Both the position numbers and the translations under genes were made by a program. The notes beneath the pieces were generated by a model. The model saw nothing but the letters and a program-made list of their open reading frames with translations. It made no database searches and was not told the DNA's origin. From Gyrodactylus bullatarudis (Eukaryota; Platyhelminthes; Monogenea; Gyrodactylidea; Gyrodactylidae), in assembly GCA_012064415.1 (NCBI GenBank), contig SSNU01002944.1, positions 1 through 10,317 of the forward strand: 10,317 nucleotides of DNA, given 5' to 3'. Each line of letters begins with the position of its first letter. The stretch's first letter is position 1. This document shows positions 1 through 7,081 of this stretch, in pieces.

Positions 1-577
1 AGTAGGAATAAATGTATATAAAAGGTTCATTGACTAGCGCTAAAGTATTTGGTGATTTTGTTTGAACCTAATGACACATCTGAGGTTCTGTTACGTTTTC
101 TCGTTTCTTCTGGTTGGCTGCTTATTTCGATTAATTATAATTCAGATTTCTTACATTAATTTCTCTGACCTGGTAACAGGGAGGAGCCAATTGTATAAAT
201 ATTAAAATTTGGACCAATAAGGCCATCTCTTTCAAATTTGTTAAACCTGTATTTATATGGCATGTATCACACTGATGAAATAGAGATCTTTATTTGCGAA
301 ACAATCTGGCATCTTATTACTTTGCTCAAATTAAAACGTTCTTTATTCTGAAAATTTAATGTCAAAATTTACCATCATAATGTGCTTAAAATGGAAAAAG
401 AATCACTTAGTCTAATAGAGTAGAAAATTTCTAATTTTTCCAGCCCTCAAGACACCAGAAGCTCTGTTCATTGTAATAGAAAATCCTAACCCCTGTGTAC
501 AGAAGTCAGCCGTCAAACCGTTAAAACTTCCCAGAGCAACAATATAAATAACACGTACGGCTGAAGAAAAGAAGGTA
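1..577. other. non-coding AT-rich stretch, no gene found
   Basis: I find no reading frame with recognisable content on either strand here. On the minus strand around 236-275 there is a short stretch reading DTCH followed four residues later by LTNL. This resembles the DTCH...LTNL linker just upstream of the GIY-YIG domain in the PLE piece at 7082-8228, and the two places share the 12 bases ggcatgtatcac. It may be a very decayed PLE linker, but the match is short. A short minus-strand frame (716 down to 513) has no family signature and is probably chance. Confidence 0.5.
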
Positions 578-797
578 CTGGCTTGTGTTGGTCTATCTGT
601 AGAAAAAAAGAAAGAGGTTTTGTATTAAATAGGAAATTATCTTTTAAGAAATGCCAACCTTTTTTTGACATAAAAACTACTAGCAAAGTTTGGTCACTGG
701 TTATTACTATATCCATATGAATCTAACTTGATGGAAATTGTCTTCTCCCACCGTTTTCTGTTTTTCCTTTTTCTGCAGATAGACCAACACAAGCCAG
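578..797. repeat. 220-bp inverted repeat, 37-bp arms
   Basis: The left arm is 578-614 and the right arm is 761-797. The arms are reverse complements at about 32 of 37 positions, with the last 22 bases (cagatagaccaacacaagcc and two more) perfect. The loop of about 146 bp (615-760) is not repetitive. Each arm, read inward to outward, has a polypyrimidine tract, then CAG, then atagaccaacacaag. So each arm looks like a 3' splice acceptor followed by the start of an exon, one on each strand. The arms could be the terminal inverted repeats of a small MITE, but I see no target-site duplication next to them. They could also be an inverted duplication of one exon boundary. Confidence 0.75.
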
Positions 798-887
798 AAA
801 ACATATTCAGATAACAAGCGAACAACGTCATGGTCTATATATGCCAAAAAGCTTCCTGTGGATAGTGTAGCACCTATACTTACAAAG

Positions 888-958
888 GTTAACTAGAAAT
901 ATTTCGCTCCTGTAGGATATATCACCTAAGCACCTAGAACAAAATATTTCTAGTTAAC
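888..958. repeat. perfect 17-bp inverted repeat
   Basis: The left arm, 888-904 (gttaactagaaatattt), is the exact reverse complement of the right arm, 942-958, with a 37-bp spacer. It sits immediately 5' of the truncated PLE fragment that starts near 965. The left arm with its two preceding bases (aggttaactagaaatat) also matches 1009-1025 (aggttggctagaaatat) inside that PLE, in the stretch coding for G-W-L-E of the reverse transcriptase. The arms may therefore derive from PLE sequence rather than from an independent hairpin. Confidence 0.75.
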
Positions 959-964
959 GTATAT

Positions 965-1340
965 ATGGGTTCACCTCTTAGTCACCTATATTAGCAGATA
1001 TCTTTCTAGGTTGGCTAGAAATATCAATTCTTTGACTGATTTTCACATCAGATATGTTAATGACACTTTTATTTTGATGAAACCCAATGTATCAGCAGAT
1101 GACTTTCTCTTAAAGATGAATGCGGTTCATCAAAACATTAATTTTACTATGGAAAAGGAGTCTAATGGTGTTTTAAGATTTTTAGATGATCAAATATTTT
1201 CACGACTGAATGGAAAATATCTTCATTATGCCAGTCTTATTCCTATATCCAGTGATGATTATCTTCGGAAAATTAGCAAAGAGGAGAATCTCTCACAGAG
1301 AAACGTAAGCTGTAAATTCTCATCTTTGCATAGGTTATAG
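965..1340 (+). pseudogene. Penelope-like reverse transcriptase relic (motif B to thumb), 5'-truncated
   Basis: This is a fragment of a PLE reverse transcriptase. Motif B reads MGSPLS at 965-982. A two-base insertion near 983 then shifts to the frame reading PILADIFLGWLE (about 985-1020). A second shift brings in the frame open from 1011 to 1340, which carries motif C as IRYVNDTF, then MKPNVSADDF, then FLDD and GKYLHYAS of the thumb. These match, in order, GSPLSPILADIFLGWLE, IRYVDDTF, FLDV and GKYLHFAS in the minus-strand copy at 8235-9505, so the family assignment is firm. The second catalytic aspartate of YVDD has become Asn. The segment between FLDD and GKYLH is shortened, and the C-terminal part after PIS is unrelated or decayed. 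No motif A, no GIY-YIG domain, two frameshifts: a dead fragment. Confidence 0.85.
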
Positions 1341-1351
1341 CAAGAAAGATA

Positions 1352-1711
1352 ATGCTGGATAAAAAGATATTATTCGATCCCAATATTTGTGATTCTATCG
1401 AAGATTCTAGCATATGCTATATCTTAAACAATATTTTTCTTACTTATCGGAATACGTTCGTCACAGCGTTTCAGTTAATGAATTTCAGTGGAACAGATTC
1501 GACTCCTCTAATTATGAAGAAAAGAAGCCTGAAGTTAAGATATCCCAAACATTTCGTTAAGAACATTGACAAAAGAAATAAGGAATCTTATCATTTGGTT
1601 AAATGGCTAATTGGATTTGATCAAACAATCTCTTCAACGTGTGCAATCTTTGTTAATAGAGCCTCTTCATACTTGGTTTTCATCAAGAGAATAATTCTTT
1701 TTTTTCTTTGA
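1352..1711 (+). CDS. unrecognised 119-residue reading frame
   Basis: I do not recognise this frame. It begins MLDKKILFDPNICDS 11 bases after the stop of the PLE relic, and it is lysine-, isoleucine- and phenylalanine-rich with a hydrophobic C-terminus ending in IKRIILFFL. The middle (RYPKHFVKNIDKRNKES) is basic. It has no catalytic or zinc-binding pattern I can name. AT-rich sequence produces such frames by chance, so it may not be a gene. It could also be a decayed internal part of another transposon or the 3' remainder of the preceding PLE in a shifted frame. Confidence 0.2.
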   Translation: MLDKKILFDPNICDSIEDSSICYILNNIFLTYRNTFVTAFQLMNFSGTDSTPLIMKKRSLKLRYPKHFVKNIDKRNKESYHLVKWLIGFDQTISSTCAIFVNRASSYLVFIKRIILFFL

Positions 1712-1905
1712 AATTATACATTTATTAAATTTAAAAGAAAATCATTATTATAAATAAATTATCACAAAATAAGTTTTTTGAATAGTTAAAATAACAGATC
1801 GACCTCGTCATTGGAAAATCTGCAGTGTTGGCTCATAAATAGTCAAACTTCACTATTTCCTCTACTTAAGTTAGGAGCAGTCGAAAAGTCAGATACTGAA
1901 ATTCC

Positions 1906-2319
1906 ATGATATTTTCAAATAAATATTCGATCAAAAAGATAAGATTAATTCATCTTCTGGAAAAATGTCAAATATATATTTTTGATTCAGGACAGTCTAT
2001 TAATCAAAATATAATATGCCATAGCAAAAGAACCTTTTTCAACTGTTTAATCTCAAAAGGAAAATTATTCTCATCGGTAACTAAAAGAATTTGCTTGGAT
2101 ATTAAGAATATTGATCTTATAAGAACAAATTTCTATAAAAGAGCAAAAGGAAATTTAGAATTCGTCATTGATTTTATTTTTAAAGAAAAGCGTTATTTCG
2201 AATCAAGAAGTATGCATAAAGAATATAAACTCTTTTTCCCGGATAAATTGGATGAAAAATTCACCAATTTAGGGTTCCCATATGTAAGAATATCTTTAAA
2301 ATTAATTCTTTTAGGTTAA
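1906..2319 (+). CDS. unrecognised 137-residue reading frame upstream of pogo-like transposase
   Basis: I do not recognise this frame. It starts MIFSNKYSIKKIRLIHLLEK and contains a basic middle (FYKRAKGNLEFVIDFIF) and a later KEYKLFFPDKLDEKFTNLGF. It lies on the same strand as the transposase at 2330 and stops only 10 bases before that gene's ATG. It could be an upstream part of the same element in another frame, an accessory gene or chance. Its length is notable for so AT-rich a sequence, but there is no motif evidence for function. Confidence 0.25.
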   Translation: MIFSNKYSIKKIRLIHLLEKCQIYIFDSGQSINQNIICHSKRTFFNCLISKGKLFSSVTKRICLDIKNIDLIRTNFYKRAKGNLEFVIDFIFKEKRYFESRSMHKEYKLFFPDKLDEKFTNLGFPYVRISLKLILLG

Positions 2320-2329
2320 ATCGAAAAAT

Positions 2330-3609
2330 ATGAACTTTTCGAACCGTAAATTATGCAAGAAACTTCATGAAGATGGATTCTCAATACAACAACTTTCTCA
2401 AGTACTTCTCAAGTCAAAGAAAACAATCAGAAATTATATCAACTGGAATATTCCTAACAATTTATCTTTTCTGAATAAGACTAGAGAAGACGACCGAAGA
2501 AACATATTTGAAGAAATTCTTGTAGAAGAAGTTGAAGATGGTCTATCAGAAGAAATCAGTTATATAGGATTCAATGAGTTGAGAGATATTGCATTTCGCG
2601 TAGCTGATTCATTAAAACTCATTGGTTATAAAGCTTCTTACAACCATCTAATGAAAATATGCAAAAAAACGGATGGAAATTTAGATAAGTAAAAATTATT
2701 TATATTATTTTAAGCCTGGTGATATGAAAAGTGTTCCGATGAACTTGGTGGAAGATTTCTACATGAGACTGCCATCTCTCATTAATGGATATCCAGCAGA
2801 AAATATATACAATTTAGACGAAGCTGCACTATTTATTTATGTTGTAAATAGAAAAATCCTTACAAAAAAGACCTTGAATGCACTTGGCTTCAAAGATTTA
2901 AAAGATAGAATAACTTTATTATTTTGTACAAACGCTCTTGGTCAGAAAGAACCCTTAATGTTTATTCATGGTATCAGAAAACCAAGATGCCTCAGCAAAG
3001 AGGATTTAGAATTTATTAATCATAAATATTCTGCGAAAGAATGGATGAATCGGGATATTTTTACATCCTTTATTCAAGATTGGAATACCAAGTTGAAAAC
3101 AGCCAAGAGAAAAATTATATTATTTATGGATAACGCCTCTTCTCATAAACTTCTCGATGGAACGGAAAAATTATCCAATATTAAAGTAATTCATTAAAAT
3201 AGATTCAATACTTTCCTCCGAATTGCACTCCTGTTTTTCAACCAATTGACGCTGGTATTGTACGTTCTTTCAAGTGTAAGTATTAATGAATGAGAAGATT
3301 TTCAGCGAGAGGATTCCAATGAACGAAGTAAAGAAGAGAATTGATCTCAAACATTGCCTGTTTACTGCCAAAAAAGCATGGGAAGACGTTAGTGAAGAAA
3401 AAATTATAAACTGTTTCAATAACACTAAGTTCATAACCAAACATGAAACGGTTACGAACAGTTCTGATGTTTTTGAAAGAATCAGATTTTTAAAGACCTT
3501 CCTGGAGCTAGATAAAAGATATGACTCAATTAAGGTTCTCTCAGACTTGAAAATATTCAAAGAGTGTTCTGAAACTAATATTCACAGCGATGTTTATAAT
3601 TTTGAATAA
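2330..3609 (+). pseudogene. pogo/Tigger-like (CENP-B-type) DDE transposase, frameshifted
   Basis: This is a cut-and-paste DNA transposase relic of about 420 codons, normal for the pogo/Tigger group, read across four frame segments. Segment 1 (2330-2692) starts at ATG and holds an N-terminal helix-turn-helix (KLHEDGFSIQQLSQVLLKSK), then a weaker CENP-B-type DNA-binding stretch (RDIAFRVADSL...YKASYNHLMKICKK). Segment 2 (2724-3197) has the first catalytic Asp in YNLDEAALF (codon at 2817), the family block KDRITLLFCTNALG and KPRCLS, and the second Asp in LFMDNASSHK (codon at 3129). Segment 3 (about 3206-3285) has PPNCTPVFQPIDAGIVRSFK with the third Asp at 3248. Segment 4 (to 3609) has WEDVSEEKIINCFNNTKFI, typical of the C-terminus. 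All three catalytic aspartates are present, but shifts near 2692-2724, 3198-3208 and 3275-3286 break the gene. I could not find convincing terminal inverted repeats. Confidence 0.9.
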
Positions 3610-3614
3610 ATAAA
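3605..3614 (+). promoter_or_regulatory. overlapping AATAAA poly(A) signals at transposase stop
   Basis: Two overlapping AATAAA hexamers (3605-3610 and 3609-3614) coincide with the TAA stop of the transposase reading frame. They are placed to serve as its polyadenylation signal. In sequence this AT-rich the hexamer is common, so the position is suggestive only. Confidence 0.4.
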
Positions 3615-3712
3615 TTAAACTTATAATTAATTTTTTTTAATTTAAATGCTTACGTAAATTGAGATGAAATGATATTCAAGATTAAAAAACTAGAACCATT
3701 TTTTTGGTCTAT

Positions 3713-3768
3713 TCTGATTGGTTATTGTGATAACGCAATTTGATTGGCTAACAGTTTTGGTATAAAAA
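3713..3768 (+). promoter_or_regulatory. orphan promoter-like module: two inverted CCAAT boxes and TATA box
   Basis: Two NF-Y-type boxes lie at 3714-3723 (ctgattggtt, ATTGG core 3717-3721) and 3742-3749 (gattggct, core 3743-3747). A TATA box follows at 3761-3768 (tataaaaa). The order and spacing fit a eukaryotic RNA polymerase II core promoter reading to the right, with a start expected near 3790. No reading frame follows before the hAT-type element at 3950. Histone-type promoters share this layout, but no histone sequence or histone 3' stem-loop is visible. Confidence 0.45.
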
Positions 3769-3793
3769 ACAAACGAGAAAGGGCAGAGATGAT

Positions 3794-3832
3794 ATCTCGA
3801 GTCGTTATGTGTGTATACTGTATACTCGAGAT
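3794..3832. repeat. 9-bp inverted repeat with gtatac core near expected transcription start
   Basis: The arms atctcgagt (3794-3802) and actcgagat (3824-3832) are exact reverse complements around a 21-bp spacer. The palindromic hexamer gtatac occurs twice at 3813-3818 and 3820-3825. The repeat lies where transcription from the upstream TATA box would start, so it could form a hairpin in the 5' leader or act as a protein site. Confidence 0.5.
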
Positions 3833-3867
3833 TCACGTAATTTTGTATATACGTCCGAAATCCACTT

Positions 3868-3875
3868 ATTTGCAT
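3868..3875 (+). promoter_or_regulatory. octamer ATTTGCAT
   Basis: This is an exact match to the POU/Oct octamer found in histone H2B and snRNA promoters. It lies about 100 bp downstream of the TATA box rather than upstream of it, so a role in that promoter is unclear. An eight-base match can arise by chance. Confidence 0.25.
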
Positions 3876-3941
3876 GTAGGAATTTTGAAGAATTGAAAAA
3901 AATAAGAGGTTTATTAACACTGAATACGCATTTCTTAAAGC

Positions 3942-3949
3942 TTCATCAG
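3942..3949. repeat. left 8-bp target-site duplication (TTCATCAG)
   Basis: TTCATCAG immediately precedes the left terminal repeat of the element at 3950. The identical octamer follows the right terminal repeat at 4698-4705. Its T at position 2 and A at position 7 fit the target preference reported for Ac-type hAT elements. Confidence 0.85.
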
Positions 3950-4697
3950 TAGAGCACCAATAAAGTAGCTATTTTTTTGGCAAAAAGTAGCACCAGAATT
4001 GCTTAGAGTAGCTAAAAAGTAGCAAAAAGTAGCTAATTCAAATTTTCGAAAAAACTGAGCAAATTTGATTGATAACAGATATAGTATTATCTATTTAGAA
4101 TTATTGACTGCCAATAAATGCAATAAAATTAGGCTGGTTTGAAAAAATGCAGTACACACGCACGCAGTATTTACCAATTAAATTGATTGGAGTAACACAT
4201 CCCTGGTTTTACATCCATATATGAACATGGTATATATACATTCCCTATAGACGGTGTATTGACCAATGAATTCATAGTAAATAGACGTTAACAAATCAGA
4301 GGGCGAGTAATATTTGTGTTATCGATTAAAAATTGATTAATTTTTAGTTTCAAATGAAAGAGTCATTTAGAGGATTTGGAAGTCAAGTGGATATTTAGTA
4401 ATAAAGCTTATACTTCACCGGATCTCGTCAGACTGTTACACCGGCTAGATATATATAATAAATTTAATGTACAATAATATCCTCTGATTGGTTGTATCAT
4501 TCCGGAGCATAAAAGGGGGAGGGTTTAAAGTTGGTTTGCAGAATCCATGGTCATTGTTTTCTTTTCACATATCTGTCCATCGTTGGTTGCCCACTTAGAC
4601 TTTTACGTTTTCTGCCTCTTTTGCCAACTGCAGGTGCAGCCTTCTTTTAATAAAAAAGTAGCATTTTCTTCTAAAAAGTAGCAAATTTGGTGCTCTA
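3950..4697. mobile_element. non-autonomous hAT-type transposon (MITE), 748 bp
   Basis: The terminal inverted repeats are tagagcaccaa at 3950-3960 and ttggtgctcta at 4687-4697, perfect over 11 bp. They begin with the YARNG pattern usual in hAT elements. Both ends are bounded by the same 8-bp duplication TTCATCAG, the length hAT transposases make. Near the ends lies the motif AGTAGC, usually as aaaaagtagc: five copies at the left (3964, 3986, 4007, 4018, 4028) and two at the right (4657, 4677), all in one orientation. These are the sort of subterminal repeats hAT transposases bind. The interior has no transposase reading frame, so movement would need a transposase from elsewhere. A promoter-like block lies inside at 4483-4516. 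Undamaged termini and an exact duplication suggest a rather recent insertion compared with the decayed neighbours. Confidence 0.88.
4483..4516 (+). promoter_or_regulatory. promoter-like CCAAT/TATA pair inside the hAT-type element
   Basis: An NF-Y-type box (ctgattggtt, ATTGG core 4487-4491) is followed 16 bp later by cataaaagg (4508-4516), a TATA-like sequence. The layout repeats that of the orphan module at 3713-3768. No long reading frame follows; the first ATG (near 4547) opens about 17 codons. Whether it is an active promoter carried by the element or chance cannot be told from sequence. Confidence 0.35.
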
Positions 4698-4705
4698 TTC
4701 ATCAG
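4698..4705. repeat. right 8-bp target-site duplication (TTCATCAG)
   Basis: This is the exact second copy of the octamer at 3942-3949 and abuts the right terminal repeat. Removing one copy and the element restores a continuous gcttcatcagcagtg target. Confidence 0.85.
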
Positions 4706-4921
4706 CAGTGTTACTTTAAAAATGAAAATTATGAATATAATCATTGAAATAATAAATTACAAATGTTAGAATGATAATAGTAAGAAGCAAGTTCCATAAA
4801 AAGAAGAGAATTTAAGCTGAAAACACTCAAAAAACTCAACATTAATAGCAAAAATGAAGAGAAAAAAGGGCGAGAAAACTCATATTGGCCAAGGTAGTAT
4901 AAGATAATATGTATGGTTCTT

Positions 4922-5354
4922 TTAAACACACAGATCTGGTTTAATAGTAATCATAAAGAATTTCTCTTTAATTCAAAGATCAGTGCTGTCATCATCTGGG
5001 TTCTTTTAAAAGATTGAAAAATTGGAATAGCCAGCATTGTGATTATTGTCCGTCAAATGTTTATGAACCGAAGTATTCTTTGAAAAATGTTCCTTTGTCC
5101 TAGTTTTCTAATTGTTCTTCCAAGATAAGTTGAACCACACTCGCACTGGAACTTGTAAATTAAAAGAGTATTTTCTTCGGGCTCGAGCAAATCCTTATCG
5201 ACTCTAAGCACTTGCACTTAGGACATCTGAAACAATGACCATCTTTTACACGTTTTAGTTTCTAGAGATTCAGAAATCTTGATTCTCCAGAACAGATCTG
5301 CTCGGCAATCAGACCAACTCTTATATTATTTGGAGGTTGCTGACTAGAAGTCAT
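4922..5354 (-). pseudogene. Penelope-like GIY-YIG endonuclease relic (copy D)
   Basis: Read on the minus strand in mixed frames, this carries LLIYKFQCECGSTYLGRT (about 5173-5120). That is the GIY-YIG core with the CxC pair of PLE endonucleases, with the tripeptides read as LIY and YLG. After a frameshift near 5100 the sequence continues TKEHFSKNTSVHKHLTDNNH, supplying the two histidines of the PLE CCHH motif, then NAGYSNFSIF and finally KPDLCV (4942-4925), which matches FKPDLCV in the copy at 7082-8228. A stop then replaces the Gln expected next. Upstream, after stops, lies GHCFRCPKCKC (about 5244-5212), a cysteine cluster not seen in the other copies. An ATG at 5354 opens a 30-codon frame (MTSSQQPPNNIRVG) that stops before it. 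Several stops and shifts make it dead; it is divergent from copies B and C. Confidence 0.8.
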
Positions 5355-5388
5355 GCTAGTTTAAAGAACGAACAAAAGTTGATTGGTG

Positions 5389-5402
5389 AATAAAGCTTTA
5401 TT
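5389..5402. repeat. 14-bp perfect palindrome aataaagctttatt
   Basis: The palindrome contains the AATAAA hexamer on both strands, so it could signal polyadenylation in either direction. It lies in the gene-free spacer between two minus-strand PLE relics. Nothing else supports a function. Confidence 0.4.
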
Positions 5403-5600
5403 TTCGTCGGTTCTCTTCAGACCAAACACCGACTTAATATATTTATATACATGAAAAATTAGAGAACATAATGATAAAGGCCAATAGCAATCATTCAACT
5501 AGTTCTGACAAATGGGAATAGAGTGTGTTCATCTCTTAGGGGCAGTGAGGAATGCATCTATTGTCTGGACACCCGATGGTACTCTTATTCTATGCTTTCC
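5403..5600. other. spacer, nothing recognised
   Basis: This stretch separates the two left-most PLE endonuclease relics. The plus-strand frames that start at 5523 and 5552 lie partly antisense to the tail of the relic at 5601-6350 and show no family signature. I see no RNA gene or repeat besides the palindrome just upstream. Confidence 0.4.
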
Positions 5601-6350
5601 TCATCCCTTTGGTTGCTTGGGGGAAACCGACAGATTCCTTTTCCGCAATGGCGTGGGGGCTTGTGTTTCTGGTTGAGAGAAATATCTCATACGATCATCA
5701 TGGGTGTCAAAATCTTTTTGGAGAGAACTATTAGAGATAGTTTCAATTTAGGTTTTACAACTAGAGGGAGTGTCATTATCAACTAATGTTGAGGTTTGAG
5801 TTGCGATCAAGCCAGTTGTTAGGCCATCAATAGAAGAAACTTTTTGAGTTGATGTGAAAATTGGACCGTTTTCAGATGGAGTAGTATCAACTGATGTTGA
5901 GTTTAGTGGTGCATTTACTGAATTCGGGTTCAAATCACTGTTCTGTTGCTGTCTTTCGGTCAGTCTTTCGGTCATCCTTGCAACCTTTTTGATCGTCTTG
6001 GATGCTTTGTGGAAATTTACTCCCGTAAAGCCTAACTTCCTACCTAATATCTTTTGGGCGCATAACGAGGGTAACTCTTCGTTGACTAGTTTGGCCTCTG
6101 CTATCTCCAGAACCTTCTGTAAGCGTGGTTTACTGAGCTTAGGGTCCGCTGTGTAGCGTATCTTGAAGTTTTCTATCCCTGCCGAGTGTTTGGTTTGCCG
6201 GATATGCTCTTGGATGGACGAGCGGTCATTACCAGGAGTAAGGTGCTCCTTGATCCTCGCTGATACTGGTCTTATAGTCATGCCGATGTAGGATTGACCA
6301 CAGGAGCATTTGTACTTATACACTACACCTTTTCTCTTGAGCCTCTTATA
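5601..6350 (-). pseudogene. Penelope-like GIY-YIG endonuclease domain with Ser/Thr-rich basic tail (copy C)
   Basis: The frame starts at about 6350, just after two stops, with YKRLKRKGVVYKYKCSCG and continues QSYIGMTIRPVSARIKEHL. GIY appears as VVY, YIG is exact, and the CxC pair, the Arg, and the EH...IQEHIRQTKH histidines of the PLE type are all present. The metal-binding Glu is probably in LEIAEAKLV, and LCAQKILGRKLGFTG closes the domain. A tail of more than 100 residues rich in Ser, Thr, Asn and Pro follows. One in-frame TAA at 5748-5750 interrupts it; the same frame then runs 49 codons to TGA at 5601-5603, ending LRKRNLSVSPKQPKG. The reverse transcriptase is missing, so this is a 5'-truncated copy, as PLEs often are. 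The domain itself is undamaged. The GTG at 6323 is an internal Val, not a start. Confidence 0.9.
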
Positions 6351-7081
6351 CTATTATTTCATGTTTAGTGCTATTAAATTGTATGAAAGTTTCTCCAAAT
6401 TAATGATGGTTATGTCATCAATAGTAATGGTCATGTTAAATATTTGTAAAATACTTGTGTTTTGAATTGTTTTACTCAAACAATGCATAGTAAGAAGACA
6501 GGTTTTGTTTTTTATAATGGATTTTTTGAATTTTGTGGGAATATAAATGGATATATAAAACTTTCAGCATTTTTCACATGTGGAGGACTGGAATTTAAGA
6601 GATGGATCAGATATGTAAAGAAGTGAGTCAATCATAATAATTTATGCATATATTTATTATTTTAAAGTCTCAGTGATTACTTTTGAGTAATAAACTATTT
6701 AAGAGGGGGGAACTGATCTTAACTATAGTCGCCATCAATTTAGTTTCATGAAAACCGTTTTCATCACCTCATTAGTTGCCAAATTAGTATCATCTCTTTG
6801 ACGTTCAGGCAAAGAGATAAATTTATTTGAACGATAAGATTGTTGAACTTCATCAAAAATATTACTATTATCGGGTTCTGAACTCATGGGGAAAGGTTAG
6901 ATTAAACATACGTATATTATAGTGATTAACTTTATATTTCGCCAGGTCTCAAACGCTACCCTGGTTGACACATAAATACTATCACAATGATAAACTTTTG
7001 TGCACATTCATTGGTTGAGTTGATTGCAAATTGCATCAAAGAAGCAGGGAAGGTTCACTTCTCATTTAACTTTTTGCCTCT
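6351..7081. other. spacer between PLE relics, mostly featureless
   Basis: This AT-rich stretch lies between the end of one minus-strand PLE piece (7082) and the start of the next (6350). It should contain the 3' untranslated region of the upstream copy. I recognise no gene apart from a 50-codon minus-strand frame at 6735-6887. Confidence 0.45.
6735..6887 (-). CDS. small unrecognised reading frame, 50 codons
   Basis: An ATG at 6887 follows an in-frame stop four codons upstream and opens 50 codons starting MSSEPDNSNIFDEVQQSYRS and ending in VFMKLN, with TGA at 6737-6735. The composition is acidic and polar, less AT-biased in amino acids than chance frames nearby. It could be the first coding part of a PLE or of another element, or noise. 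No motif is visible. Confidence 0.2.
   Translation of the reverse strand: MSSEPDNSNIFDEVQQSYRSNKFISLPERQRDDTNLATNEVMKTVFMKLN

Noticed and set aside
272..302. CTGATGA followed 20 bases later by GAAAC, resembling a hammerhead ribozyme core, which PLEs are known to carry
   Set aside because: The helix II closing pair next to CTGATGA and GAAA does not form (A against C), and I could not draw stems I and III with a proper cleavage triplet.
1486..1500. gattcgactcc, close to a tRNA B box
   Set aside because: The T stem does not pair, the C61 partner is wrong and no A box or acceptor stem lies at the right distance.
3270..3560. 96-codon minus-strand frame
   Set aside because: It is antisense to the C-terminal part of the pogo-like transposase, whose WEDVSEEKI block fixes the coding strand.
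3960..4035. Regularly recurring aaaaagtagc units, considered as a CRISPR-like or satellite array
   Set aside because: The spacing is irregular, the units are six to ten bases, and they are confined to the ends of a hAT-type element, which explains them better.
4741..4929. 62-codon minus-strand frame rich in Phe, Leu and Ser, possible membrane segment
   Set aside because: It is in AT-rich sequence past the end of PLE copy D with only low-complexity hydrophobic content; such frames arise by chance.
5854..6156. 100-codon plus-strand frame
   Set aside because: It is antisense to the well-supported minus-strand GIY-YIG copy C and has no motif of its own.
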